Part shown: piece after piece, positions 22,237 to 34,206 of the stretch
How the letters are laid out: every line of letters begins with the position of its first letter
Numbering within the stretch: position 1 is the stretch's first letter
Assembly (NCBI GenBank): GCA_017311315.1
Contig: CM029669.1
Location: forward strand, 5,617,055-5,681,054
Origin: Dendrocalamus latiflorus
Lineage: Eukaryota; Streptophyta; Magnoliopsida; Poales; Poaceae
Direction: 5' to 3'
Length of the DNA: 64,000 bases
The notes under the pieces: model-generated
The model's input: only the letters and a program-made list of their open reading frames with translations
What the model was told of the DNA's origin: nothing
The model's database searches: none
Program-made: the position numbers and the translations under genes

Positions 22237-24930
22237 TGTTGAGATTACCATGAATTACCAAACAGGGAAGATTGTGGAATCCAGTCCCCCCATTATGAGT
22301 TAATGGTGAAGTTTGGTAATTGATGACAATAGATTTATGGACTAACATTTTCCAGGAGTTGGATGAATAGGTTGGATTCTACAAAAGAGGATGATTTGAG
22401 ATGGTTTCATGTATTGAAAATCATCAAGTCAAGTGAAGGATACATCATGAGTTGATGCATGTCTAAGAGGAGATGATCATATATTGATCATCAAGTTAAG
22501 TGAAGAACCGTCATGTGTTGATGGAGTTCAAGTGACAAGGACCCGGACTTGAAGTGAAGGTTGTATCATCATGCTTCAAGAAGATGCTTAGTCAAAGGTA
22601 TGACTAGGTAGGGTTAAAGATGTGTTCCTACTCTTTTATAGGACTTAGAGTTTGGGTGGAAAACTAGATTGCTAGTATAGGTTATCGTCTTATTAAGAGG
22701 GGTCTGGTCTAGTAGCTTGAGTCTCATCATGTGTTGATAGCTTAACCTCACTTGCTCTAGCTTTCTTTGGCATGAGGTTTGTGTTTGCAAATGTGTTTTG
22801 TAAATAATTGAAGCTCATGTGTTGAATCCTTGTATCATGGGACTATACATTGCAAATGTGTTTTGCAAGTGTTTCGAGTCCATGTTTTCATTCTTTGTAG
22901 TATGAGGCTTATATTTGCAAATGTGTTTTACAAATTGTTGAAACTCATATATAATCCTTGTGTCATGATTCTAAGAGTGTGCGAATGTGTTTTGTAACTT
23001 GCTGTGAATCATGTTTGATTCTTGTATGCAAGATACTATTATTTGCAAATGTGTTTTGCAAAATCTGTTGAAGTATTTGTACTTCTCGAGGAAATCGGAA
23101 CTACTACAGTGTAATTTGCGGTATTAGCACTGACTAGAACTATCGGCGCTGTAATCACAGAACTACCACGTGCGTTGGGTTCAAAGACCTTTGTGGTTGA
23201 GAGACGACTTGGTCGAACCAATGTGGTCAAAGACCTGTGTATTCGAAGATGTACGTTATCAAAATCAGTGTGGTCAAACCAGCATGGTCAGAATCAACGT
23301 GGTCGAGATCTATGTGATCGAAACCAGCATGGTCGAACCAGCGTGGTTGAAATCGACATAGTTGAAGATCTGTATGACCAAAACTAGTGTGGTCGAACCG
23401 ACGTGGTCGAAGATCTGTGTGATTGAAACCAGCGTGGTCAAGACCTGCGTGGTCAAAACCAACAGGGTCGAACTGATGTGATTAATACAACGTGGTTGAA
23501 GATTGACGAAGTACTTAGAGATCTGTGTGATTGAAGACTGACATGGTCGACGTGGTTGAGACCTGAGTGGTTGAAATCAATATGGTCAGAGACCAGCGTA
23601 GTCGAAAACTTGTGTAGTCGATCTGAATAGCAAGGTCAGAGACCAACGTGGTTGGAGATCAGCGTAGTCGGAGACCTGTTCATCAAACCGGACAACGTGA
23701 TCGGAGACCTGAGTGGTCGAACCATCCGACGTGGTTAGGGACTAGTGTAGTCGATCATCGGTACTTTTGACCAGCTCTATGTGATCGGTCAATCGGCTCT
23801 GTGTGAGCGGCCTAATCAGTGAGCGGTACTTCTGATTTGCGGAACTACCGGCTCTGTGTGAGCAATACTTCCAATTTGCGGAACGTTCGGCTTGTGTAAC
23901 GGTACGTTTTTTCCAGAGTGGCACCTGTGTGGTGGCCTTCTCCCCGCAAGAGCGGTAGTTCTGCATGTGGGAGCAGTACTTTCGTTGATCAGAAATACTG
24001 AAAAATGTACAGCAAAACTACCGGATTTGATTGGTCCTTTGGTTCTAACAGCTAGTTTTTTGACCGTTGTGATGGGAGTGGAAGTACCGCAGTTTTGCCA
24101 CCAGTACTTCCGATAATCTTGATTTTTCTGGTCATTTGCTTCCAACGGTTAGTTTTCATGGTGTGGGTATATATACCGCCTTATGGATGGTTGGAGACGT
24201 GATTTTCTGCACTCCATTTCACTCTCTTGAGCTAGTGTGAGGTCCTCTTGTCAATTGTGTATGTGTTGCATCTTATGAGCAAAGAGAAAGGCTCTAGATT
24301 ACATGTGTTGCATCTAAAGGTGGATTGAGTATCTATTCGAGCTTGTGCATTCGTTGCACACGGTGAGAGTCAAGCGAGGGGCTTGAGTTATTAATCTTGG
24401 AGTTTTCCAACTCCTAGACAGCGTTGGAGGCGTTGTGCGTAGTGATCTTCTCAAAGAAGGTTGTGAGAAGACCCGGCGAAGTGTGAAGGTTGGAGTTTAC
24501 CTATCCGGAGTAGGAAGAGCTACCACAAGTGGATTGAAGTGTTTCAGCTTAATTCGTGGAGCCGGTCCAATTCATTTGTGCTAACCTCAATGTGGACTAG
24601 GGGAGACTGGCAAGTCTCCGAACACCACGGTAAAAAGAGATTTTGTCAATTGTTGTTTGTTTTCTTATACTCAATTTACATTCAAGCAATTTACATTCAT
24701 AGAATTAAATTGATTGGTTGTCATCCTAGAATTGCAAACCTTGACATAGCCTTATCTTGTTGATGCACATAGGTGAACCTGGTTGTTTTAGATATTATTT
24801 GTGCTAAACCATTTTGAGTTAAGCTTCAGCATTATTTGCTTGGTTTAGCCAAATAGAAATTAATAATTAATTAGATAAGAATTTTTTAGACCGTCTATTC
24901 ACCCCTCTTGTCGGCCTCCTCGATCTAACA
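22237..24930 (+). repeat. LTR-like block, possible solo LTR of a SIRE-type copia element
   Basis: The block begins TGTTGAGATTACC and ends CGATCTAACA after ATTCACCCCTCTTGTCGGCC, a terminal signature common to SIRE-type LTRs. GGTAATTGATGACAA near the start is also typical. About 2.7 kb with no coding frame. The middle (23,160-23,760) is a degenerate array of GTGGTCGAA / GTGGTCAAA words spaced about 18-30 bases. No 5-bp duplication was found, so a clean solo LTR is not proven. Confidence 0.55.
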
Positions 24931-24934
24931 CATC

Positions 24935-26130
24935 CATATGTACAACGAGTATCTGGAGTGGTACGTACCCCGGTCGCGCAGCAGACTCACCATTCCTCCA
25001 CCAGATTTCCCCGAGCAGATCACGCACGAGGACAGTCTACAATGCTTGATCGATCCCCATAGCATTCCGTGGCGGCATGACAGTGTAAGACATTTGCATT
25101 TTTTTATCGTTTCATTTATGAAATTCATGCTGGTCGTTACTGAACCTATTTCATATGTCACTTCGGTTGGAGCGGGCGCAGCTCATTGCAAGTGCATCCG
25201 AAACCGCCATCAGTAACCCAGAGACACCACCGGCCCTGCAAAATAATTTGAAGTACATCCTAAGGCAGGTCAAAAAAATAGTGCACAATTTGAGCTGTGG
25301 CTGTTCGATGGATCACGCCATGCACATCGGGCACCCAGTGGGGCCACCATGATTATCCGGCAGGTCATCGTGACCTAGCAAGCCTGATCAGCCATCGCAA
25401 TCTACCAAGTCTGCCCGGCGTCGAGTACTAGCCGCTAATCATCCAAAAACCGTATCGATGAGGTGGTAACTTACATACAAACTTATGTTTTATTTTCCTG
25501 TTAGGCCTTACATTTCACTAATATCATGGCACCATAGGTCCGTCATCGAGATACAACACTTTTGACGTTCGCACCACCTACACAGACTACCGTTCCCCAT
25601 CGTTCATCTTCTATGCACATCCGGATGGTACAAAATTCACATTCTACATCTAGAATATTTATTATGATTAACATCGTTTCATCTTGTAGGCACCAATTCA
25701 ACGTGGGGGTGACGTCGAGTTCACCGATGACGATACGGGCCTCCTAGATGCTTCTAGGGAGCAGTACACAGCGCTAGGGTTTGCAGCGTATGCATGGCAG
25801 AGCTCATCGTTCACACCATACCCAGGGTTTGGAGATTTCGGTGGGAGAGCTCCTCCAGCTTCGCTACCATGTCGTACGGTCAAGGCGAGAGATTCTCAGC
25901 ACCACGAGGGGGATTTGTATAGTCCTTTGTTCACGACATTATTGCCAGCGGCCCATAGTTCGGCATATCTCAGCTGGAAGATATCGATGCTTACTGGACC
26001 CAGCCTGCTGTACCTCAGCATACTGGACCACCACCAGCCACTGAACAAATGGAACGGTCTCTATACCTCCTCCGAATAGAGACGCAAGCTTCGGACTGAC
26101 TGACGTACCTCACGGGACATGCTTGTGCTC
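24935..26130 (+). pseudogene. Plant mobile domain protein, 3' exons
   Basis: The downstream part of the same PMD gene: YNEYLEWYVPRSRSRLTIPP near 24,940 is the conserved block that normally follows the PMD core. Later frames hold QLIASASETAI and LRQVKKIVHNLSCGCS (25,160-25,320), then a Tyr/Pro-rich tail around 25,700-26,090. Stops and frame changes are present between blocks, and intron boundaries are not clear. It lies between the LTR-like block and the right inverted terminus. Confidence 0.55.
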
Positions 26131-26269
26131 AACGAAAGACAAAGCCATGTATAGAGAGGCAGACATGGCGAGAAGATAGTATTGGCTCAAATGGGTGAGC
26201 CATATCACATCCCGTGTGATGCATTATTACATGTATTCTATAAATATTCGTAATGTATAAAATTCTCGA

Positions 26270-26756
26270 AAAAATAGATAATAACTATGACTATGTCAGG
26301 ATGCTATACATAAGATTTCGTAAATTTTTGCAGCTCATTTGCTACATGTAGAATCTCTTAAAAGAATCGTAATTGTGTGTTCACAGCAGATAAAATTTCC
26401 AAAAAATTGTACAGTCAAGTACGTTGTGTCGAGACGCTACACATAAAATTTCACAATTTTTTGAGCTAATTTGCTACATTTAAAAACAGAAATAAACAGT
26501 ATGCGAAAAAATTAAGGCATGGCCAGCTTAATTACATGCTGTCTGTCCATGTGGTGGCAATTCACTACCGTCTGGTGGTGGGACGGCAGGCTACCTGCCA
26601 CTAACGGCACGTCCACTTATCAACTTTGTGGCATGGCCGCTCAACCACCGGACAACAAAAATGTTATTTTTTACAAATACATTTCGTATACTATCATTTT
26701 TGTAACTACGAATGCAAACAGTGGTATATATGCCTAAAACTCGATCAGATTCTACC
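26270..26756 (-). repeat. Right inverted terminus of the PMD element
   Basis: The reverse complement reproduces, in order, the landmarks of 9716-10,290, including two ATAGCAAATGAGCT-type tandem units and the GGTAGAATCTGATCGAG outer edge. It ends about 35 bases before the CACTA-1 terminus. Confidence 0.75.
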
Positions 26757-26809
26757 AACCAAAATTTCACCACTCTCCTGAGATCAAAGATCACTACTAC
26801 AGAAAGCCT

Positions 26810-27140
26810 AATAGTAGACGGCCAATCACAGATGGTTTGACAAAACCGTCTGTGACTAACACTAACACAGACGGTTTTAATTAGGACACCGTCTGTGTTG
26901 GCGGCGTCGGAGTAAACGAGTATCCCAGACGGTTCTTAACTATGAACCGTCTGTGATAATTTAGTATCACAGACGGTCTGTATTAAAAACCGTCTATGAT
27001 GATCCCAGATTATCACAGACGGTTTTTAATTAAAAACCGTCTGTGATAAGCTCGTTATCACAGACGATTCTTAATTAAAAACCGTCTGTGATAATTCACA
27101 GACGGTTTTTTATTAAGAACCGTCTGTGATAATGGCAGTA
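26810..27140. repeat. CACTA-1 subterminal inverted-repeat array
   Basis: At least eight copies, in both orientations, of ACAGACGGTTTTTAAT / ACCGTCTGTGATAA, several arranged head to head so they form hairpins. Such arrays are binding sites for the TNPA-type protein in En/Spm elements. Confidence 0.85.
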
Positions 27141-27604
27141 GGCATTTATTGCACTGCTCAGACCGCATCTGTCTTCATTTCGATCCAGATCTAGCTGGTT
27201 CCTTTACTCTTTCACTCTGGAGGCAAGCTTGGCGATTTCAGGTTACTTAATTTGGTGGGAGGAGGCAGATATTGAGCTTTGAAGCCACTTATATTTTCCT
27301 GGTTGCTCTAGATATGGTTGGTAATGAATTTCATTTTTTCTTTGCATGCATTACAAATTTGCTCTATATATGGTTAGTAATGAATTTCATGCTCTAGATA
27401 TAAGTAATTGGTGAGTGTTATTAATTGAAGATGGTTTGCAAAATTGTTGGTTATATAATAGCTGTTGTGTTTATAATATGAATTGAGCTAGCAAATTAAG
27501 CCTCAATATAATACATGTGGCCGATATATATGTAGTAATAATTAGTTAATTTAATTTGTAATACTAAGTTGTTATATATGTACGTAACGTAGGACCGAAG
27601 CTGG

Positions 27605-29525
27605 ATGTATGCCGGGAGCCGTGTGAGTGAAGAGTACATTAATGGCGTGTCTGCTTTTACAAGAGCTGCCGAGGAGGATATGTTGAATAAGGGGGTGGAA
27701 TATATGTACTGTCCATGCACTGACTGCGAGAATTTAAAGATATTTAAGAACCGAGGGCAAATTGAAGCGCACTTGATTCGGAGGGGTTTCAAAAAGGGTT
27801 ATATGTGTTGGACCAGTCATGGCGAAGTGAATGATCAAATGCCGTCAGATGACATCGCCGGTGAAGTGAATGATATGCCGCCAGATGACATCGCTGGTGA
27901 AGTGAATGACATGCCGCCGGCTGATGTCGATTGTTGTTCGGATTCGGATAGGTTGCACGATGATAATCTGGATCAGATGCTTCGCGATGTAGAAGAGAAC
28001 TATGATGAGAGAGAGTATGTTAAATTCCGAGGCTTGATGGAGGACTCGGAGAAACCTTTGTACACGTGCTGCAAGTACACGAGGTTGTCGGCCGTGCTTG
28101 AACTCTTGAAATTGAAGGCAAGCAACGGTTGGTCCGACAAGAGTTTCACGGCGCTGCTAGGTCTTTTAGCGGACATGCTTTCGGAGGGAAATGAGTTGCC
28201 TAAAACCACGTATAAAGCCAAGAAGGTTCTTTGTCCATTGGGAATGGAAGTAGAAAGAATACATGCATGTCCGAACGACTGTATCCTCTACCGTAAAGAG
28301 TATGCAAACATGCATGTATGTCCAGTGTACAACGCATCCCGATACAAACGTAACAATCAATCAGATGATGGCGAGGGAACAGAGGCGAAGAAAGGACCTC
28401 CTGCTAAGGTGGCATGGTATTTTCCTATAATTCCCCATTTGAAAAGGTTTTTTGCAAATCCAAAGGAGGCAAAACTGCTGTGTTGGCACTCGGAGGACCG
28501 CAAGAAGGATGGAATGCTAAGACACCTTGCTGATTCCGCGCAGTGGAGAAATATCGATAGGAGTTTTGCAGACTTCGGTGCAAAACCAAGGAATATAAGG
28601 TTTGGACTGAGTACAGATGGAATGAATCCTTTCAGTAGCATGAGCAGCCGACATAGCACATGGCCCGTGACTCTCTGCATCTATAACCTCTCTCCTTGGT
28701 TGTGTATGAAGCGAAAGTACATTTTACTGTCGATACTTATCCAAGGGCCAAAACAACCTGGGAATGATATCGATGTGTTCCTAGCACCATTGGTGGAAGA
28801 TCTAAAAGTACTGTGGAATGAAGGGGTACAGGTATGGGATGCACACAACCGAGAGAACTTCACTCTGCGCTCCTTATTTTTCTGCACCATAAATGATTAT
28901 CCTGCCCTTGGTAACCTATCCGGCCATAGTACAAAAGGTGCCAAAGCTTGTACTCACTGTTTAGATGGTACCGAGAGTGTGTGGCTGAGACACTCACACA
29001 AAACCGTCTACATGCGTCACCGCCGGTTCCTTCGGAGGGCTCACCCATACCGCAAGATGAAGAAACAATTTGACGGAGAGAAGGAAGACGGTTCAGCTCC
29101 AAGGCATTTAAGGGGACACGAGGTTTATGATATGGTTAAGGATTTAGATGTTGTCCTCGGAAAGGGACGTAAATTGAGGGCTCATGAGAAGAACACCTGG
29201 AAGAAGAGATCAATATTTTGGGACTTACCTTATTGGGAGTACCTAGATGTTCGACACTGCATCGACGTCATACACATAGAAAATAATGTATGCGATAGCT
29301 TGATTGGTCTCTTACTGAACATTCGTGATAAAACAAAGGACAGCGTCAACGCACGGCTTGACTTGGCTGATATGGACATTAGGCCTGAGTTAGCACCGAC
29401 ACGCACTGATAATGGACGAACGTACCTTCCCCCTGCGTGTTACACTCTGTCCAAGGCTGAGAAAATAGAACTGTGCCAGTGCTTGCATGGTGTCAAAGTT
29501 CCGTCTGGTTACTCCGGCAACGTGA
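27605..29525 (+). pseudogene. TNP2-type CACTA transposase, 3'-truncated
   Basis: The TNP2 protein is the catalytic transposase of CACTA elements. The ATG at 27,605 gives MYAGSRVSEEYINGVSAFTR with the N-terminal zf-Transpos_assoc region (MYCPCTDCENL, and TSHGE). An acidic linker carries three near-copies of the phrase PPDDIAGEVND (about residues 80-105). The Transposase_21 domain follows (KVAWYFPIIPHLKRFFANPK, RKDGMLRHLADSAQWR, IRFGLSTDGMNPF, and HCIDVIHIENNVCDSLIG). The frame is open for some 640 codons to the start of DUF4218 (VKVPSGYSGNVKKL), where sequence changes to LTR. DUF4218 and DUF4216 are absent. Confidence 0.88.
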
Positions 29526-30233
29526 AGAAACTACCCGATTCTTCTGGCTACGATCTCCATGACTCGCACACTCCCCACTACCAGTATGACTTGCTCCATT
29601 AACCATCACACTTGGTTTAGTGGATATGACAAGTTACATGTAGACTAACTACTATCTGGCCCGATCTACGACTGCACATAATCCTTTTGATTTTGCTTTG
29701 GGTCCATTGATGAGTCCTTCTCGACCATGCCTCACGACCATGGTTGCTTCGACCATAGTGGCTTTGACCACGGTGCTTTCAACCACTTCACCGACCTCGG
29801 CTTGTCGACCACATCTTCGGTAGTACCGCTCGCACACACAATACTACCAGCCTTCCAGCACAACCAGGCTACTGCAGCATATGAGTACCGACCAACGACC
29901 ACAATGTAGCTCAACTTACAACTGTGACTTCTATAACTACTGTGCTATGACAACTGCAGCATGACTACTATGCTACGACCATTGAAGCACGACTATTGCT
30001 ACAGTATTCCTCTGAGTACCGACTGCATCGACTTATGACCACTGCGCAGTTTGACTTACGATTATCACTACTGGGCAGTTTGACTTACGACTGCGACCAC
30101 GTAGTACTCAATACACGAGGATGAGCACACAGTACTTAACACATGAGTACTCGACACGACTACACAATACTTGAACACACCGAGTACTTGACATGCGATC
30201 ACTAACAACAACACAATAAGATTAGTTCCAATA
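29526..30233 (-). repeat. 3' LTR of copy B, truncated
   Basis: Reverse complement matches 801 to about 1555 of copy A and 36,263-36,946. The CACTA-1 junction lies in the word AAACTACC, shared between the LTR and the transposase gene end. Confidence 0.8.
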
Positions 30234-30929
30234 ATCACTTCCTAATCTTATTGCCATTATTCTTGAGTACCTTCACTCCAACCTTTGGAGCAGCACGGGT
30301 TCGTCATCGGCGTTAGCCATCACGAGATGCGCCTTCGCCTTCTTCGGCTTCTGGCACTGACTGGAAAAGTGTGCTCATATGCCATAATTGTAGCACTTCT
30401 CATTCTTCTTGTTGGACCTCCGCTCACTGGTCTACAAGTCATTGTCGTCCTCGTCCTCGTCATCATCCTCATGGTCATCTCTATGACCACGACCATCTTT
30501 GACGCATCCACCGTCACGATTACGGTTCTTCCTCGTGCCACTGCCTGACCCTACATTCTTCTTGTCGAGGGTCTGCCACTGCACACGCGTGAGCAACAGA
30601 TGCTCCCTCTATTTTGCGTCGATTTTGATACGCTCATTATACGCCTTGTACTACCCGACGAGGTCTTCGACTGTGAAGATCTTCAAGTCCATGCACTACT
30701 CGATGTCACGAGTTGTATAAAGCATGATGGGATAGCCCAAAGAAACCTACGAACAACGACGATTTCATCTACCGTAGTGTCGCCCAATGCTTGGGATGCC
30801 GGAGATGACCGATATCACCCGACCAATGAAGTCTTCGACAGACTCCCTTTCCTCCATCTTCAACCCTTCAAAGTCTCTCCTGAGGAACTGCAGCTTGGCT
30901 TTGCGCACGCGCTCATGCCCATGTGCGCC
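30234..30929 (-). pseudogene. Copia-type gag, C-terminal part (copy B)
   Basis: Minus-strand match to copy A positions about 100-780. It keeps the UBN2 end (EERESVEDFIGRV-like) and the knuckle near 30,380-30,420 with the same Cys-to-Tyr change, then a TGA inside the knuckle. Followed by the LTR with no pol. The rest of gag lies at 35,681-36,050. Confidence 0.72.
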
Positions 30930-32730
30930 TGTAGCACTCAAAAAATAGAGGAAAGAAAATTTAATAAATAAATAAAAGTAATCCTAATCTAAACCTGGCC
31001 TTAAAAAGGGGACCTCTCTTCTCTTTCCGTGCGCGTCTCTTTTTTAGAATCCAAGTTCAATCTCTTTTCTCTCTCTCTCACTCACGGCGTCGGTGGTGGT
31101 GGCCGGCGTTCGTCATCAAGGCGGCTCATGCGCGCGCCCGCGCTGCATGCACACGCATGCGGCTACCATGGCATGGTGTCGGCGTCGACGGTGGCAGCCG
31201 ATGGCGAGCAGCGGCATCGGCCCACGCAGCAACGCCTGCCCGCGCCCGTGCCTGCGCCCGCACATGCGACCACCTTGGCGTGCCGGCGGCAGTGGCGCCA
31301 CTGAACGGCGGTGGCGGCTTGCGTGACGGCGGCGCCCGTGCCTGCACGTTCGCTCACCTGCATGTGCACCTGCCCGTGCGCATGGCTTCGCCGGCGGCGG
31401 TCAACACGGCGACGAGTGGCCGAACGCGCGTCCACGCGGCCGTTCGGCCGTTCGCATAGCCGAACGCGTGTTCACACGGCCGAACGGCGATTCGCTCGGC
31501 CGAACGGCAGTTCGCGCGACCAAACATCGATTTCTTTTCTAGTCAAATTTATCACCTATCATTCCTTTATCAAATTCATCATATCTGATCGGTTGTGTTC
31601 CATATCACTCTGTAGGTTCTCACGCAGCTAATGAGGGAGCAACTGGGAAGTTGCGTTTCTCGGATCCATCGTAGCGTGTCCGTCGAGCGTGCTCAAGGCA
31701 AGTACCTTGCGGCCGTAACCTCTTTCTTTCACACATTTATGTCAAATGATTACCTGTTGCCTTAGTGTGTTTCTCGATCATTGCACTATATTGATTGCCT
31801 GTTGTAGATTGTTGTAGCTTTAGTAGATTCTAAATATGATGAGTTAGTTATTATTGAATGCATGTAATTAGTATAATGTTAACCATGAAATTCATATGCG
31901 GTCAGGGATGTAAATAAACGTCTAAATGGTAATTAGGGTTGCGAATAAGCATGCTCAAATTTAAGGTTAACCACTAGTAATCTTTAACACTGGACAGTCA
32001 TTGTTATGCCTTGTTTTTGTGAATCTTAACTGTTGATTATTAATTGTGAGCAGTAGTGATTTAGTTACTGTACATTAACTTGCCTAATAATCACTTATCA
32101 CCTAATAAAATTGTATGATTGACAACCCTTATGTGTGAGTCCGGTTAGTATCCTCTCTATCGATAGATCTTGTCCCCATCACCTAGTATTACCAATCCTG
32201 TCTCCCCGGTCTCATTGTATTAAAGCATTCCTCTCATAACTTTACATTAATTCATTCACGACTCTCTAACTATACCATGGATAATTCGCTAAATAAAGAA
32301 CTAAAAGTTATCATTCTGGGACTATCCACATATAGGGGAGATTTCCACCCAACCTGGTAACGTACGGGGGGCTGTACATTCTTGTTACCAGGATATTACA
32401 CCCCGTCGGCGGTTATACAGTCGAGGACAAGGATGTGCCTGGCTATTCTCGTATAACCGGGTATGTGGGATGAGGTCGCCGACACCTTTGCTATAACCTG
32501 TCACATAACAACTATCTTTAATTCACAGTCTCCATGATAACCATCTCCCATTTATGATAGTATTTCCGATATTAGTTATTCGTTGCTTTCATCATGTATC
32601 CGTTGTTTACTCGTGATGCTTGTCCTTTATTTCATATGGTTGCATTACCTGTCTTTACTCTTGTGTTGCGACCGTTATTGGGTACTTGCTGAGATTTCCA
32701 AATCTCACGCTTGCTCTTTCCCTTCTCAGG
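30930..32730 (+). repeat. Gypsy 5' LTR and leader
   Basis: 1.8 kb without a convincing ORF, starting TGTAGCACTCAAAAAATAG. A GC-rich block (31,090-31,530) has repeated CGGCCGAACG words. The stretch from 31,700 is A/T-rich and ends in a C/T tract and acceptor-like CTTCTCAG just before gag. I could not fix the LTR/leader boundary or the primer-binding site. Confidence 0.5.
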
Positions 32731-32746
32731 TAAAAGGCCAGTGGAT

Positions 32747-34022
32747 TGATAGCAACATGCAAGGTGGGAGCACTCGAGTTTCAGCATTGTGGCTTCAGAT
32801 GCATCGACTTTACCCCCTCCAGCGGATCCTACTCAGGCATTCCTTCCTCGTCAACGCAAGCTGCTTCTCAGAGCGAGGTGCAGCAGCTTTTGGTTCAGGT
32901 GCAGAGCCTTGTCACGCTACTGCAGACCACTCTTCCGGTGATGCTTGCTAATCAGGCCGCGACAGCTCAGGCGGCGGCGGCTGCTGTTGCACCTGCTCAG
33001 GCGCCACCCCCTCCTGCTCCTCGCATGACAATGAGGGAGTGGCAGCGCTTGGGTTTGCGGACCTTCAGTGGTTTGGGGCCAGTGGAGGCTGACGACTGAC
33101 TTCGTTATATGAACAAGAAATTCGACACCATGGAGCTCACGTCCCAGGAGAAGGTATTGTTTGCCTCTCAGCAGCTGATGAGAGAGGTGGACTTGTGGTG
33201 GGCTAAGGTGCGTAGCTCTCGCGGACCTCATGCAGGGCCACCTACTTGGGAGGACTTCACTACCGCTTTTGCTGCAGAGTACTATTCATTTTCCCTAACT
33301 AGGGCGAAGGACTTTGAGCTTTACTCCATGCGGCAAGAGGGTCAGCTGGTGCAGCAGTACGAGAAGGCATTCCGGGAAATCTGCCGTTTTCTTCCAGAGG
33401 TAAATTCTAATGAGCAGAAGAAGGCATGGCGCTTCATTGGAGGCCTTTGAGAGAAGATCCGTAATGTCCTAGCTGCTATGGACATAAGCACCTACCGGGA
33501 TGCGGTGGATCGCGCCCGACAGATGGAGGTCCAGCTCCGTCAGACCGCGGCCCAAAAGGCCGTCAGCTCCGACAAGAAGTGGTTCATTTATCTTTCAATT
33601 CAATCTTTAATTTATCTAAATTCCTTGTTCGGCCGAGATTCCTTAAATCTCTTGCTTTTGTAGGCCCTATGCTTCTGAGCCACGGCGTGAGTCCGGTTCT
33701 TGGGACTCCAAGAAGGCTCATTTTTGTGGAAAGTGCCAGCGGTATCCCTCTCCTTCTCGTCACACCAAGGGCGGGAGTAACTCAGGAGCTAGGGGAACCT
33801 TTGGAAAGAAGCTGGTATGTTATCAATGTGGTGGAGATCTCAAGGGCAGTGATTATGGCTATTCTGGCAAGTGCCACATTTGTGGGATTCAGGGACACAA
33901 GTCTATTGTGTGCTATCAGAACCTTGATACCATTCTTCCGTCGGGTTTGATTAAGAAGCACAAGGCTCCGGCTGACACGGTGAACCGGCTGGCTTTTTCA
34001 CCTACTGATCATCAGAGAGCGA
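32747..34022 (+). pseudogene. Gypsy gag and zinc knuckle
   Basis: The retrotransposon gag domain (PF03732 type) reads MTMREWQRLGLRTFSGLGPV, then after a TGA at 33,097 (in place of Trp) LRYMNKKFDTMELTSQEKVL, WWAKVRSSRGPHAGPPTWED and EKAFREICRFLPEV. A further TGA occurs at 33,448. After an intron-like interruption the frame resumes with a Cys/His region (CGKCQRYPSPSRH, CYQCGG, CHICGIQGHKSIVC), a zinc-knuckle array. Two stop codons in conserved positions show this copy is inactive. Confidence 0.8.
33579..33663 (+). other. Intron-like interruption 1 in gypsy gag
   Basis: 85 T-rich bases, starting GTGGTTC and ending CTTTTGTAG, with stops in the gag frame. Removing them leaves the frame continuous across KK-PYASEPRRE. 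Confidence 0.55.
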
Positions 34023-34105
34023 GTAAGTTATCAATGTGTTTTTGTCTCCATCAGCCATTTCTTTTCTTGTGTAGTCTTATTCAATGTCACTTTCAGTTGT
34101 TCTAG
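34023..34105 (+). other. Intron-like interruption 2
   Basis: 83 bases with a strong donor GTAAGT and acceptor GTTCTAG, located after the zinc knuckles. An additional small indel downstream disturbs the frame in this copy. Confidence 0.5.
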
Positions 34106-34206
34106 CCCCGGCTCCTACTCCCATCGCTACTGCTCGTAATGGTATTGATGCGTGTCTCTACGCACTACGACTCAGGAGTCGCACCGTCGTTCTGATGTTG
34201 TGCACG

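Larger units (their letters stand above)
9716..26756 (+). mobile_element. Large element with long inverted termini carrying a plant-mobile-domain gene
   Basis: A left segment (about 9716-10290) and a right segment (about 26,270-26,756) are inverted copies of one another, with matching landmarks in order: GAGTTTTCGGCATATAT / GAGTTTTAGGCATATAT, the GGCCAGGCGGCC-like block, and two tandem units beginning ATAGCAAATGAGCTCA. Between them lies a PMD-domain gene, split by a SIRE copia element and an LTR-like block. Long inverted termini and a PMD cargo gene fit a Mutator-like element. No transposase and no clean 9-bp duplication was found, so the superfamily is an inference and the outer limits may be off by some tens of bases. 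Confidence 0.65.
26792..29525 (+). mobile_element. CACTA-1, 5' part, truncated
   Basis: The terminus CACTACTACAGAAA is followed by 340 bases of subterminal repeats and a TNP2-type transposase. The element stops inside the transposase at about 29,525 and runs into LTR sequence of gag-only copy B. The second CACTA terminus is therefore missing in this window. Confidence 0.88.

Noticed and set aside
22232..24935. A 5-bp duplication around the LTR-like block
   Set aside because: Left TTATT and right CATCC do not match. The solo-LTR interpretation therefore stays tentative.
9716..26756. A 9-bp target duplication for the PMD element
   Set aside because: The nearest candidates, GTACAAATA on the left and AACCAAAAT on the right, match too poorly to claim.
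30320..30541. 73-residue minus-strand frame
   Set aside because: Same out-of-frame reading of the gag linker in copy B.
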